Shown in pieces: positions 24,623 through 34,431 of a stretch of 42,535 nt of DNA. Both the position numbers and the translations under genes were made by a program. Location of the stretch: the NCBI GenBank assembly GCA_902784805.1, contig CACZWD010000003.1:1-42535 (forward strand), read 5' to 3'. How positions within the stretch are numbered: the stretch's first letter is position 1; each line of letters opens with the position of its first letter. This DNA is from an uncultured Ruminococcus sp. (GTDB lineage Bacteria > Bacillota > Clostridia > RUG12999). The notes under the pieces were generated by a model, which worked only from the letters and a program-made list of their open reading frames with translations, was not told where the DNA came from and made no database searches.

Positions 24623-25540
24623 ATGAAAATTATGTTTATGGGTACTCCCGATTTCGCGAGGGTAAATCTTGAAAATCTTATAAATAACGGATATGATGTG
24701 TGCTGTGCGGTAACACAGCAGGATAAACCGCGGGGCAGGAAAATGGTGCTTACACCGCCGCCCGTTAAGGAATACGCTTTATCGAAAAACATTCCGGTGC
24801 TGCAGCCGCATACTTTAAAAGACGGAGCATTTTTGACGGAGCTTGAAAAATATACTCCCGATTTAATTGTTGTTGTGGCATACGGGAAAATTTTGCCGAA
24901 ATATATTCTTGATTATCCGAAGCACGGCTGTATAAACGTTCACGGTTCACTTTTGCCAAAATATCGCGGAAGCGCTCCCGTTCAGTGGGCTGTTATAAAC
25001 GGCGAAAAAGAGACCGGAGTTACAACAATGTATATGAATGAAGGTATGGACACGGGCGATATTCTATTACAGCAAAAATTTGATATTTTAGAAAATGAAA
25101 CAGGCGGAGAGCTTATGGACAGAATGGCAGAAATAGGAGCGGAGCTTCTTGTAAAAACTCTTGAAAACTTATCTGATATTTCTCCGGTAAAGCAGGACGA
25201 AAAAGCCGCAACCTATGCGCCTATGTTAAAAAAAGAAACAGGTCTTATTAATTGGGAAAGCTCAGCAGACGAGATAAAAAATCTTGTTAACGGATTAAAT
25301 CCATGGCCGACCGCTTATTTTGAAACCGAAAAAGGTGATATAAAAATTTATTCGGCCGAAGCAGAAAGCTGTGGAATTAAAGAAAAGCCAGGCACAGTCG
25401 TTTCTGCCGAGGATACGCTTGACATAATGACAGGCGACGGTGTGCTTAAAATAAAAGAGTTACAGCTTCAGGGTAAAAAGCGTATGAACGCCGCCGATTT
25501 TCTTCGCGGCTGTAAAATTGAAAAGGGTACGGAATTTTAG
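24623..25540 (+). CDS. fmt: Methionyl-tRNA formyltransferase
   Basis: ATG 24623 (MKIMFMGTPDFA) follows TTTGGAGACGAACA and matches the family start; ATG 24605 would overlap def. The 305-residue enzyme formylates initiator Met-tRNA with 10-formyl-tetrahydrofolate. It shows INVHGSLLPKYRGSAPVQW, with the catalytic Asn and His and the SLLPxYRG loop, and EGMDTGDIL with the catalytic Asp. The C-terminal OB-like domain begins near residue 205 (NGLNPWPTAYFE). It is operonic with def and rsmB. Confidence 0.96.
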   Translation: MKIMFMGTPDFARVNLENLINNGYDVCCAVTQQDKPRGRKMVLTPPPVKEYALSKNIPVLQPHTLKDGAFLTELEKYTPDLIVVVAYGKILPKYILDYPKHGCINVHGSLLPKYRGSAPVQWAVINGEKETGVTTMYMNEGMDTGDILLQQKFDILENETGGELMDRMAEIGAELLVKTLENLSDISPVKQDEKAATYAPMLKKETGLINWESSADEIKNLVNGLNPWPTAYFETEKGDIKIYSAEAESCGIKEKPGTVVSAEDTLDIMTGDGVLKIKELQLQGKKRMNAADFLRGCKIEKGTEF

Positions 25541-25565
25541 CTTTTAATGCGGAAGGAAAGGTAAA

Positions 25566-26894
25566 ATGCTACGAAAAAAAGCGATAGATATTATAATGCG
25601 CGTAAAACGTGACGGCGCGTATTCAAATCTTGAACTTGCGGACTCGCTCGGCGGTCTTGACACGAAAGAAAAAGCTTTTGTTACAAGGCTTGTCTATGGC
25701 ACCTTAACATATAGTATTCAGGCGGATTATCTCCTTTCAAAGCATATAAACAAGCCGCTTTCAAAGCTTGACAAAGAGGTGCTCGCGATTCTTGAAAGCG
25801 CGGTATATCAGAAGCTTTATATGGATAGTGTGCCCGATTACGCGATAATAAATGAAAGCGTAAATCTTACAAGAAAATACGGTAAAGCTTCAGCGGCGGG
25901 CTTTGTAAACGGAGTTTTGCGAAAAGCGCTTGCCTGCGGGCTTGATAATTCAGGTATTCCGAAAAACACACCAGAATATTACAGTATAAAATATTCGCTT
26001 GATGAAGGCTTTTGTTCTCTTATGATGAAGCAATACGGCGATGACGTCGAAAAGATTTTTTCGGGCAGCCGTGAAAACGCGCCGTTTACCGTAAGAGTCA
26101 ATACTCTTAAAACAGATAGGGAAAAGCTCATAAAAGCTTTTTCAGATGAAGGCATAAAGGCAGAAAACACCGAAATATGTGATGATTGTTTGAAAGTTCA
26201 CGGCGGCTTTGCCGTAAGAGATGAGGAGCTTTTTAAAAAGGGATATTATTATCCGCAGGACGAAGCGTCAGCAATGGCGGCATATGTGCTTTCTCCCGGA
26301 AAGGGTGATACAGTTATTGATATGTGCGCGGCTCCGGGCGGTAAAACAACGTGTCTTGCGGGGCTTATGCAGGGCAAAGGTAAAATATACGCTTTTGATT
26401 TGTATGAGCATAAAATCAAGCTGATTGACGAGCTTTCAAAAAGGCTCGGAATTGATATAATATATGCGAAAGTTAAAGACGCTGCGGTTTTTGATGAAGC
26501 GCTCAAAGAAAGCGCCGATAAAATACTTGCGGATTGTCCGTGTTCGGGTTATGGACTTTTAAGAAAAAAACCTGAAATTAAATATAAAGAAAGAACAGAA
26601 GAGCTTGAAAATTTACAGCTTAAAATTCTTGAAAACGCCGCTGAATATCTGAAAACGGGCGGAGAGCTTGTATATTCGACTTGTACTTTAAACAAAACCG
26701 AAAACATAGAAAATATCAGGCGGTTTTTAAAATTGCACAGCGAATTTAAGCTTTGTGATATTACTGGTTATTTTGGCAATAAAGCTTTTTTTGACGCGGG
26801 CAAAGGCTATGTGCAAATTCTTCCCGGAGAATACGGAATGGACGGTTTTTTCATAGCTAAAATGAAAAAAACCGGAGGAAAAAAAGATGATTAA
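25566..26894 (+). CDS. rsmB: 16S rRNA m5C967 methyltransferase
   Basis: The 442-residue product has an N-terminal NusB-like RNA-binding domain (about 1-140) and a C-terminal SAM-dependent methyltransferase domain. Motifs are DMCAAPGGKTT for SAM binding, DCPCSGYGLLRKKPEI with one catalytic Cys, and YSTCTLNKTEN with the nucleophilic Cys. It methylates cytosine 967 (E. coli numbering) of 16S rRNA. ATG 25566 follows GGAAAGGTAAA. It overlaps rlmN by 8 bases, matching the Bacillus order fmt-rsmB-rlmN. Confidence 0.95.
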   Translation: MLRKKAIDIIMRVKRDGAYSNLELADSLGGLDTKEKAFVTRLVYGTLTYSIQADYLLSKHINKPLSKLDKEVLAILESAVYQKLYMDSVPDYAIINESVNLTRKYGKASAAGFVNGVLRKALACGLDNSGIPKNTPEYYSIKYSLDEGFCSLMMKQYGDDVEKIFSGSRENAPFTVRVNTLKTDREKLIKAFSDEGIKAENTEICDDCLKVHGGFAVRDEELFKKGYYYPQDEASAMAAYVLSPGKGDTVIDMCAAPGGKTTCLAGLMQGKGKIYAFDLYEHKIKLIDELSKRLGIDIIYAKVKDAAVFDEALKESADKILADCPCSGYGLLRKKPEIKYKERTEELENLQLKILENAAEYLKTGGELVYSTCTLNKTENIENIRRFLKLHSEFKLCDITGYFGNKAFFDAGKGYVQILPGEYGMDGFFIAKMKKTGGKKDD

Positions 26895-27906
26895 CCTTAA
26901 AGATTTAACATATGACGAACTGAAAATTTTTCTTGAAAATATGGGTGAAAAAGCTTTCAGAGCAGGTCAGATTTTTAAATGGCTTCATAGCGGCGTGGCA
27001 AGCTTTGACGAAATGACCGATATTTCAAAAGAACTGCGAGGAAGGCTCGCGGAAAACGCGTATATCGGCAGCCTTAAACCTTTAAAAAAGCTTGTTTCGG
27101 CAGACGGAACGATAAAAATATTGTGGGAGCTTTCTGACGGCGAAGCCGTTGAAAGTGTTGTTATGGAATATAAACACGGAAACTGCGTTTGTGTGTCAAC
27201 TCAGGTGGGCTGTCATATGGGCTGCAGATTCTGCGCTTCAACGATAGGCGGTAAGGTAAGGGATTTAACGGCGGGAGAGATACTTGACGAAGTTATTTTT
27301 TCGGGAAAAATTACAGGCAAGAAAATATCGAATATTGTGCTTATGGGTATAGGAGAGCCGCTGGATAATTATGACAATGTTATAAAATTTCTTAAAAATA
27401 TAGGTGATAAAAGAGGTATAAATATAGGATACAGACATATATCGCTTTCAACCTGCGGCATAGTACCGAATATTTATCGTCTGGCAGATGAAAAACTGCC
27501 TATTACTCTTTCGGTTTCTCTCCATGCGGGGACAAACGAAACAAGAGATAAAATAATGCCCGTAAACAAGGCATATGATATAAATGAGCTTATTAAAGCG
27601 TGCAGATATTATCTTGAAAAAAACGGCAGGCGAATAAGCTTTGAATACGCGATGATTGAAGGAATCAACGACAGCGAGAAAGAAGCAGGTTTGCTTTCGG
27701 CGCTTTTAACGGGTATGCTGTGCCACGTGAATCTTATACCGGTGAACAGTATTAAAGAAAGAAATCTTAAAAGAAGCAGCGAAAGCGCAATATACAAATT
27801 TAAAAATTACCTTGAAAAAAGAGGGCTGACGGTTACAATAAGGAGAGAACTCGGCAGTGATATAAGCGCATCGTGCGGTCAGCTCAGAAGACAATGCACG
27901 CAGTAA
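26887..27906 (+). CDS. rlmN: Dual-specificity rRNA/tRNA methyltransferase RlmN (radical SAM)
   Basis: The 339-residue enzyme makes 2-methyladenosine in 23S rRNA (A2503) and in some tRNAs. The radical SAM cluster motif CHMGCRFC (C109, C113, C116) is clear, with STQVGC just before it, then VLMGIGEPLDNYDN, SLHAGTNETRDKIMP and the late catalytic cysteine region SCGQLR. ACCGGAGG lies within the rsmB end, 11 bases upstream. Length is normal. RlmN and Cfr are related; the position within the rsmB-prpC block and the normal length favour RlmN. Confidence 0.95.
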   Translation: MINLKDLTYDELKIFLENMGEKAFRAGQIFKWLHSGVASFDEMTDISKELRGRLAENAYIGSLKPLKKLVSADGTIKILWELSDGEAVESVVMEYKHGNCVCVSTQVGCHMGCRFCASTIGGKVRDLTAGEILDEVIFSGKITGKKISNIVLMGIGEPLDNYDNVIKFLKNIGDKRGINIGYRHISLSTCGIVPNIYRLADEKLPITLSVSLHAGTNETRDKIMPVNKAYDINELIKACRYYLEKNGRRISFEYAMIEGINDSEKEAGLLSALLTGMLCHVNLIPVNSIKERNLKRSSESAIYKFKNYLEKRGLTVTIRRELGSDISASCGQLRRQCTQ

Positions 27907-27943
27907 TTTTTAATAAAACGAGAAATTAACCCGGCAGAGAGGA

Positions 27944-28651
27944 ATGATGAAAATGAGAGTCGGAAGTTACAGTATGATGGGAACAAAGCACAAAGTAAAC
28001 CAAGACAGTTTTTTTGTTAAAAACGCAGGTAAAAAAATTCTTTGCTTTGTTGCCGACGGTATGGGTGGTCATAATGCCGGAGATGTGGCGAGCAGAGCCG
28101 CGGTGGAAATAATAGGTTCCGTAAAAAATTATGACAAAAAAACCGTTTTAAATGCTATAAACGAGGCAAACTCAAATATTAAAAGCATGAGTGAGTGCGA
28201 CTCATCTCTTGAAGGCATGGGTACGACACTTGTTCTGGCGGTTTTAAACGGCGAAAACGGATATATTGTAAATGTCGGTGACAGCAGGGCATACGGAGTA
28301 AACAGGACAGTGGTCAAACAAATAAGCACGGACCATTCGTATGTTCAAAATCTTATTGATGAAGGAAAAATTACAGCCGAGCAGGCAAAAAATCATCCCA
28401 TGAAAAACGTTATTACAAAAGCTCTCGGCGTAAGTGACAGTATAGAACCGGCGGTGAGAGATTTAACCGTAGGAAAAGACGATATTATATTGCTGTGCAG
28501 CGATGGCGTATCAGGTTCGGTAAGTGATGAGGAAATTAAGCTTTGCTGTTTTGAAAACATACCTGAAACCGCAGCGGAAAACCTTTGCAGACTTGCTGTT
28601 AAAAACGGCGCAACAGATGACGTAACGGCAATTATAATCAGAATGAATTAA
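27944..28651 (+). CDS. prpC: PP2C-type protein phosphatase, partner of PrkC
   Basis: The 235-residue PPM phosphatase has the metal-binding motifs VNQDSFF, VADGMGGHNAGDVAS, GMGTTLV, VGDSRAYG, LCSDGVSG and GATDDVTAI. It removes phosphate from Ser/Thr residues, above all those set by the kinase encoded next. Several ATGs cluster at the start (27944, 27947, 27953); GAGAGG at 27937-27942 favours 27947 or 27953. The prpC-prkC pair is a hallmark of Firmicutes, and the Bacillus order rlmN-prpC-prkC-rsgA is kept. Confidence 0.94.
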   Translation: MMKMRVGSYSMMGTKHKVNQDSFFVKNAGKKILCFVADGMGGHNAGDVASRAAVEIIGSVKNYDKKTVLNAINEANSNIKSMSECDSSLEGMGTTLVLAVLNGENGYIVNVGDSRAYGVNRTVVKQISTDHSYVQNLIDEGKITAEQAKNHPMKNVITKALGVSDSIEPAVRDLTVGKDDIILLCSDGVSGSVSDEEIKLCCFENIPETAAENLCRLAVKNGATDDVTAIIIRMN

Positions 28652-28680
28652 GCAGTTGAACAGAGAGGAATGATATAAAA

Positions 28681-30366
28681 ATGGATTTAACCGGAACTGT
28701 TTTGGGTGACAGATATGAAATAGAAGAACTTATCGGAAGCGGTGGAATGGCAAGAGTTTATAAAGCCCGCTGCAATCAGCTTAACAGATATGTCGCAATT
28801 AAGGTTTTAAGAGATGAGCTTAAAGATGATACCGAATTTGTCGAAAAATTTAAAACAGAAGCGCTTGCCGCGGCAAGCCTTACACACCCGAATATTGTCT
28901 CTGTTTTTGATTCGGGAGTGGATAACGGCGTATATTATTTCGTAATGGAATATGTTGACGGATATACCCTCAAACAATACATAACAAGACGGGGAGCGCT
29001 TGACTGGCATGAAGCAAGCGATATTACGCTCGCGATATGCGCCGCAATCGAGCACGCTCATAAAAATAATATTGTTCATCGTGATATTAAGCCGCATAAT
29101 ATAATGATTAATTCGGACGGCGTTGTAAAAGTTACCGATTTTGGTATTGCGCGTGCAGTATCAAGTTCAACCATTGTGCGGGGCGGAAATATAATCGGTT
29201 CTGTTCACTATTTTTCGCCGGAACAGGCAAGGGGTGACGCTGTAAGCTTTAAATCCGATATATATTCAATAGGTGTTGTTTTTTATGAAATGCTTACGGG
29301 AAGAGTGCCTTTTGACGCAAGTGACCCGTTTAGTGTTGCGAAAATGCATGTTGAAAAAGAACCGATTGAGCCAAAACGAATGAATGACGAGATACCTTAT
29401 GCAATAAACAATATTGTTATGCGCGCGCTTGCAAAAAAACCACAGGAGCGTTATAATAATGTTACGGAGCTTATTGACACGATAAAAGCTGCCGTGAATT
29501 CGATAAACTCTTACGGGGAGGGTGCAAATATAGGTAAGACTGATGACATGCTTGATGATACCATACAGCTTCCTCCGGTTACAAGTACAATTAATGCAAC
29601 GGAAAAATCAAAGAATAAAAAAGAAAAAACCGATAAATCGTCATCAATTCTCGGTGTAATAATAGGGGCATTAATTATTGCGCTTCTGTTCGGAACATAT
29701 GCCTTTTCGGGGAAATTTTCCGTAGGCAGAAAAAAAGTTGAAGATTTTACCGGTAAAACATATGAAGAAATAGCGAAAAAATATGAAGACGGAGAAACCT
29801 ATATTATTGAGATAGGTAAAGAGGAACAAAGCGATAAATATGATGAAGGCGTAATTATTGAGCAAAATCCGAAAGGCGGCAAGCGTTTTTCGGAAAGCGA
29901 TTTACCACTGACAATAACGGTTACGGTAAGTCTTGGCTCCGATGAGATTATGGAAGATTATGTTGGCGAAGATTATGCTGATGTTGAATATAAGCTTGAA
30001 AAAGACGGATATAAAGTCGATGTTAAAGAAAGGGATTCCGATAAATACGATGAAGGAATTATAATAAAAACAATTCCGAGTGAAGGAAACAGAATAAAAA
30101 AAGGTGACAGAATTGTGCTTTATATCAGCAAGGGTAAAGAAAATGAAAATAATAATTCTGAAACAAACAATTCTTCACAACCCTCAAATTCGGATGGAAG
30201 CGAAAACAATACAAATCAAAATTCCAATTCAAATGAAGGTGAAAATAATTCACATCAGGGAGAAACGGGAGGTACCAACAACGAAGCTAATCAGCAGCCC
30301 GGCACGGGAGAAACGGGGCAAAACCAGCCTACGCCTGAAAATCATGGCGCATATGAGGGATTATAA
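28681..30366 (+). CDS. prkC: PASTA-domain Ser/Thr protein kinase
   Basis: The 561-residue membrane kinase has a cytoplasmic Hanks-type domain (about 10-275) with GSGGMARVYKA, VAIKVL, HRDIKPHNIMIN, DFGIA and SPEQARGD. A basic linker precedes the single membrane helix (about 320-343, ILGVIIGALIIALLFG). Two PASTA repeats (about 351-417 and 421-485) should bind peptidoglycan fragments outside the cell. The last 75 residues are low-complexity Asn/Ser/Glu/Gly, probably wall-spanning and disordered. B. subtilis PrkC has three PASTA repeats. It couples cell-wall state to growth or spore germination. GAGAGGAATGATATAAAA precedes the ATG. Confidence 0.95.
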   Translation: MDLTGTVLGDRYEIEELIGSGGMARVYKARCNQLNRYVAIKVLRDELKDDTEFVEKFKTEALAAASLTHPNIVSVFDSGVDNGVYYFVMEYVDGYTLKQYITRRGALDWHEASDITLAICAAIEHAHKNNIVHRDIKPHNIMINSDGVVKVTDFGIARAVSSSTIVRGGNIIGSVHYFSPEQARGDAVSFKSDIYSIGVVFYEMLTGRVPFDASDPFSVAKMHVEKEPIEPKRMNDEIPYAINNIVMRALAKKPQERYNNVTELIDTIKAAVNSINSYGEGANIGKTDDMLDDTIQLPPVTSTINATEKSKNKKEKTDKSSSILGVIIGALIIALLFGTYAFSGKFSVGRKKVEDFTGKTYEEIAKKYEDGETYIIEIGKEEQSDKYDEGVIIEQNPKGGKRFSESDLPLTITVTVSLGSDEIMEDYVGEDYADVEYKLEKDGYKVDVKERDSDKYDEGIIIKTIPSEGNRIKKGDRIVLYISKGKENENNNSETNNSSQPSNSDGSENNTNQNSNSNEGENNSHQGETGGTNNEANQQPGTGETGQNQPTPENHGAYEGL

Positions 30367-30372
30367 TATCTT

Positions 30373-31224
30373 ATGGCAGAAGGAATTATAATAAAAATTA
30401 ACAGCGGAATATACACGGTAAAAAGTGGAATTGAAATTATAAATTGTAGTCTTAGAGGTAAATTTCGTATTGACGGCATAACCCCATACGTGGGTGACAG
30501 GTGTGTCGTTTCAAATGATGTCATTACGGATATACTTCCGAGAAAAAATTATATGATACGACCCAGGCTTGCGAATATTGATATGCTTCTTGTGGTTTTT
30601 TCCGCTTCAAATCCGAAACCACAGCTTGATATTATAGATAAAATTACTGTAATGGCGGAGCTTAAAAATATAACGCCTGTTATTGTAATTACGAAGTCAG
30701 ACCTTTCTGATGAAAAAACGGTTGGATTTTACAAAAACATATATGATTTAACAGGATATAAAGTTATTGTTACCGCTTTAGACGAAAAAAACGATATAGA
30801 CTTTTTTCTTGAAAAAGAATTAAGGGGCGGACTTGCTGCAGTCGCGGGATGTTCGGGTGTCGGAAAATCCACACTTCTTAACAGACTGCTTGGAAACTGT
30901 ACATTAAAGACCGGCGAAATAAGCGCAAAAAATAAGCGCGGCAGACATACTACGACCTGCATACAGCTTTTTGAAAGATACGGCGGCTTTATTGCCGATA
31001 CACCGGGATTTGCCAGCTTTGAAGTCGGTGAAATAAAACAAAACGAGGTTGAAAATTATTTTCCCGAAATACGCGGCAGGCTCGGAAAATGTCGTTTTAA
31101 GGGTTGTTCCCATATAAATGAACCGGATTGTCCTGTAAAAGACGCGCTTATAAAAGGTGAATTTGCGAAAAGCAGATACGACAATTATGTTAAAATTTAT
31201 AATGATTTAAAACCAGCATATTAA
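30373..31224 (+). CDS. rsgA: Ribosome small-subunit GTPase RsgA
   Basis: The 283-residue circularly permuted GTPase helps late 30S assembly. An N-terminal OB-fold (about 1-65) is followed by G4 TKSDL, G1 GCSGVGKST and G3 DTPGF in permuted order. The C-terminal zinc domain has CRFKGCSHINEPDC (C, C, H, C). It begins seven bases after prkC with little visible ribosome-binding site, so coupling to kinase translation is likely. Length is typical. Confidence 0.95.
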   Translation: MAEGIIIKINSGIYTVKSGIEIINCSLRGKFRIDGITPYVGDRCVVSNDVITDILPRKNYMIRPRLANIDMLLVVFSASNPKPQLDIIDKITVMAELKNITPVIVITKSDLSDEKTVGFYKNIYDLTGYKVIVTALDEKNDIDFFLEKELRGGLAAVAGCSGVGKSTLLNRLLGNCTLKTGEISAKNKRGRHTTTCIQLFERYGGFIADTPGFASFEVGEIKQNEVENYFPEIRGRLGKCRFKGCSHINEPDCPVKDALIKGEFAKSRYDNYVKIYNDLKPAY

Positions 31225-31241
31225 AAAAGGATTGAACAAAA

Positions 31242-31880
31242 ATGATAAAAATAGCACCTTCAATTTTGGCGGCGGACATTACAAAGCTCGGAGAGGAAGT
31301 TTTGAATATAGAAAAATGCGGTGCCGACCTTCTTCATATTGATATTATGGACGGTCATTTTGTACCCAATTTAAGCTTTGGACCGAGTGTTGTGAAAGCA
31401 TTAAAAAAAATATCGGGACTTATTCTTGACGTACATCTTATGCTTTCGGAGCCGATAAAATATATTGATGCTTTCGCTGAAGCCGGAGCGGATATTATAA
31501 CCGTTCATGTTGAGGCTGAAAGTGATACCGATGAATGTATAAACAAGATACATTGTCACGGCATTAAAGCAGGTATTGTTTTTAATCCCGATACTGAAAT
31601 TGAGCCATACAAGGATTATCTCAATAAAGTAGAAATGGCGCTTGTTATGTCGGTATATCCGGGTTTTGGCGGTCAAAAATTTATTGACAGAGTGCTTCCC
31701 AAAGTCAGCAAAATACGTAAAATTATGGGAAATGATTTTGATATTGAAATAGACGGCGGAATTAACGCCGTAAACGCGATGGAGGCAAAAAAAGCGGGCG
31801 CGAATGTACTTGTTGCGGGTTCGGCTGTTTTTGGTGCTGAAAACCCGCTTGATATAATAAAGGCGATGCGGTCGATATGA
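31242..31880 (+). CDS. rpe: Ribulose-phosphate 3-epimerase
   Basis: The 212-residue TIM-barrel enzyme interconverts ribulose 5-phosphate and xylulose 5-phosphate in the pentose phosphate pathway. It shows APSILAAD, HIDIMDGHFVPNLSFGP with metal-binding His and catalytic Asp, DVHLMLSEP, MSVYPGFGGQKF, EIDGGIN and VAGSAVFG. It overlaps thiN by four bases (ATGA). Position after rsgA is standard. Confidence 0.96.
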   Translation: MIKIAPSILAADITKLGEEVLNIEKCGADLLHIDIMDGHFVPNLSFGPSVVKALKKISGLILDVHLMLSEPIKYIDAFAEAGADIITVHVEAESDTDECINKIHCHGIKAGIVFNPDTEIEPYKDYLNKVEMALVMSVYPGFGGQKFIDRVLPKVSKIRKIMGNDFDIEIDGGINAVNAMEAKKAGANVLVAGSAVFGAENPLDIIKAMRSI

Positions 31881-32509
31881 AAGGTGTAATAATTGCCGGA
31901 GGCAGGATAGAAGATAATATAAATAAATATATAGATACGGATACGTTTGTTGTATGCGCGGATTCCGGGTATGTTTATGCCGTAAAAAACGGTATAAAGA
32001 CCGATGTGTTAATAGGCGATTTTGATTCTATAAAAAAGCCCATAAATCCCGCGTGTGAGGTTATAACTCATCCTGTACAAAAAAACGCGACGGACACACA
32101 GCTATGCATAGATTATCTTTCTTTAAAGGGGATTAAGGATATAATTCTTTTCGGAGCTTTCGGCGGCGACAGACTAGATCACAGTATAGCAAATCTTCAG
32201 CTTCTCGAATATGCCTTAAATGTAAATGTACACCTTAAAATTATAGATGGTTTAACCGAAGTATATATGATTAACAGTTCAAGCGTAACAATTTACGGAG
32301 AAAAAGGTGATATTGTTTCGGTTTTTGCTGTTGATGCTGCGGACGGAATAAGCTATAAAGGTTTGAAATATCCCCTTAAAAATGCCTCTCTTTCAAGAAG
32401 TGTTCCTTATTGTGTAAGTAACGCCATGATTGGCAATACAGCAGAAATTGAAGTGAAAAAAGGAAAAGTAATAATAGTGCATATAAGAGGTGAGCAAAGT
32501 GAACGATGA
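31877..32509 (+). CDS. thiN: Thiamine pyrophosphokinase
   Basis: The 210-residue product transfers pyrophosphate from ATP to thiamine, giving thiamine diphosphate. Family marks are ADSGYVYA, IGDFDSI, THPVQKNATDTQLCIDYL and LFGAFGGDRLDHSIANL in the N-terminal catalytic domain. A beta-sandwich thiamine-binding domain (about 130-210) follows. The start overlaps rpe (ATGA). The 3' end overlaps the next frame. Confidence 0.93.
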   Translation: MKGVIIAGGRIEDNINKYIDTDTFVVCADSGYVYAVKNGIKTDVLIGDFDSIKKPINPACEVITHPVQKNATDTQLCIDYLSLKGIKDIILFGAFGGDRLDHSIANLQLLEYALNVNVHLKIIDGLTEVYMINSSSVTIYGEKGDIVSVFAVDAADGISYKGLKYPLKNASLSRSVPYCVSNAMIGNTAEIEVKKGKVIIVHIRGEQSER

Positions 32510-33773
32510 AAAAGATTTAAATGAAAAAATTGAAAGCACAGACGAACCTTTGACGGAAGAAACGGTTGAAGCTGATACTCATGAGTCTGATGAAACAACT
32601 GCGGAAGAAGAATTTGAGGTTGATAGTGAGCCTGTTGAGGCGGGTGAGCCGTTACCGAAAAAAAAGAAAAAAGGTATTTTAAAATACATTATCGCAGCTG
32701 TTGTACTTCTTGTTGCTTTCAAAAGTGCGTTTGAATTTTTCGGCAACGACAAAAAAATGCCTGAAACATCAGAAGCGGAGCTTGTCGGTAAAATTGACCT
32801 TGACACTTCTTCAAAATATGATTTTATTTCTTTTGGAAATAATGTGGTTATCTGTAATAAATACGGTGTTTTCGCATACAATTCCGGTGGGAAAAATGTA
32901 TGGAAGTATGAAACAAACCTTACATATCCCGTAATGTATGTATGCGGCAAAAATTTGCTTGTTACGGACACGGCACAAAGCAACGCAAAGGTTTTTGATG
33001 AAAACGGCAGACTTAAAAACGAAATTACATTTGAAAACGATTGTGTTAATGCTGTTATAAATGAAAACGGTTGGGTGACGGCAACTCTTAAGCTTCGCGG
33101 GTATAAGGCGCAGGTTGCTGTATATGACAACACCTCAAAACTTAAATATTCGTGGAGCTCAGCAAATAATGATATAATATATGCAGGTCTTGCCAAAGAT
33201 AACAAAACGCTTGCGGCGGCGCAGCTTGACAGCTCAAGCGCTTCCGAAGCTTACGGTATAATTTCTCTTTTTGACATAACAACCGACGGTAAGCCTTATT
33301 GCGGCAAAAACCTTGAAAACAACATTGTAACCTATATGAGATGGTCGGGTGATAAGCTTATATGTGTCGGAACAAAAAACACTTTCAAAATGGATAAAAA
33401 CGGAAATGAAAGCTGGAGTTATGTATATCCCGGTGAAATAACGGTCTATAACGCGAAAAATGATTACGCAATGGCATTTGGAATAAATGGAAGCTCAACA
33501 ACCTCCGCCAAGACGACAAAAATATATCTTGTTAGTTCATCAGGAAAAGAGCTTGGTTTCTCGGAGCTTGAAGGAGATGTCAGAAGCATTGAAATATACG
33601 GGGATTCGATTAAGGTTATTAATTCCGCGAATATAATAACTTTAAGAAAAGACGCCTCTGTTAAAAAAATCAATAATTTAAGTCGTGATATAAGTAAATG
33701 CTGTATATTCGGCTCAAAAAGCAAGGTTTTTGTGGTTTCGGGAACAACTGCCGAAATTCTGTCGGTGGTTTAA
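32499..33773 (+). CDS. Membrane-anchored beta-propeller-like protein (DUF5711-like)
   Basis: GTG 32499 is preferred because AGGTG lies six bases upstream; GTG 32490 is in frame. About 424 residues: an acidic Glu/Thr-rich cytoplasmic start, a KKKKKG stop-transfer run, one membrane helix (about 68-83, ILKYIIAAVVLLVAF), and a large outer domain of repeating beta blades with NNVVICNKYGVFAYNSGGK-like, WVTATLKLRGYKAQVAVYD-like and LICVGTKNTFKMDKNG-like strands, similar to PQQ or WD-type propellers. I believe it belongs to the DUF5711 group of Clostridia, of unknown function. It probably acts at the cell envelope with the two membrane proteins that follow. Confidence 0.75.
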   Translation: MNDEKDLNEKIESTDEPLTEETVEADTHESDETTAEEEFEVDSEPVEAGEPLPKKKKKGILKYIIAAVVLLVAFKSAFEFFGNDKKMPETSEAELVGKIDLDTSSKYDFISFGNNVVICNKYGVFAYNSGGKNVWKYETNLTYPVMYVCGKNLLVTDTAQSNAKVFDENGRLKNEITFENDCVNAVINENGWVTATLKLRGYKAQVAVYDNTSKLKYSWSSANNDIIYAGLAKDNKTLAAAQLDSSSASEAYGIISLFDITTDGKPYCGKNLENNIVTYMRWSGDKLICVGTKNTFKMDKNGNESWSYVYPGEITVYNAKNDYAMAFGINGSSTTSAKTTKIYLVSSSGKELGFSELEGDVRSIEIYGDSIKVINSANIITLRKDASVKKINNLSRDISKCCIFGSKSKVFVVSGTTAEILSVV

Positions 33774-33791
33774 AAGGGAGTGCTTTAAAAT

Positions 33792-34412
33792 ATGATTATT
33801 GATATTATATTTATTGCTGCATTTGTTTTATGTATTTTTTCCGGAGCAAAAAAAGGGTTTGCAAGGACTGTTGTCGGACTGTTTTCGTATATTGTATCCT
33901 GCATAATAGGCTTTGTGCTTTTTGACAGGTTTTACGAATATATATGCAATTATGAGCCGACTGCCGTTATAATCGGAAAAATCAGAAGCAACATTTCGGA
34001 CGGTTTTTTAAAATATGTCACAAAAAATCAGCCCGATTTACCTGTTTTCATGAAAAACGGTGTAAATGATTTTAATAGCAGCGTTGCCGGTTCAATAAGT
34101 GAAACGGGAACAAAAACCGTTGTGGGCATATTGTTTATACTTTTTGTTATAGTTGCCATAAAACTCTTAACAAAAGCAATTATGCTCATGGTGAAACTTC
34201 CTGTTTTGAAACAATTTAACGGTATTATGGGCGCGGCGATAGGGGCTGTAAACGGAATAATTGTATGTTATATTTTCGGCGCCATTTTTATTTTTATGCT
34301 TTTAAGTTCAGGAAATGAGCATATAATAAAAGAGCTTGACACGTCGGTGATCGGTACATATTTTTATAAAAATAATATTATTTTAAATATGCTTTTGGGT
34401 TTTAACAAATGA
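33792..34412 (+). CDS. CvpA-family membrane protein
   Basis: The 206-residue product has about four hydrophobic helices: near 1-18, 22-42, 108-130 (VVGILFILFVIVAIKLLTKA) and 145-172. The start IIDIIFIAAFVLCIFSGAKKGFARTVVG matches the CvpA fold (DxxxxxxxxxxGxxxGF). CvpA proteins are linked to colicin V production and envelope homeostasis; the biochemical role is unclear. AAAAGGGAGTGC precedes the ATG, 18 bases after the previous stop. Confidence 0.78.
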   Translation: MIIDIIFIAAFVLCIFSGAKKGFARTVVGLFSYIVSCIIGFVLFDRFYEYICNYEPTAVIIGKIRSNISDGFLKYVTKNQPDLPVFMKNGVNDFNSSVAGSISETGTKTVVGILFILFVIVAIKLLTKAIMLMVKLPVLKQFNGIMGAAIGAVNGIIVCYIFGAIFIFMLLSSGNEHIIKELDTSVIGTYFYKNNIILNMLLGFNK

Positions 34413-34431
34413 GAAAGGATGCGTTCACTTT

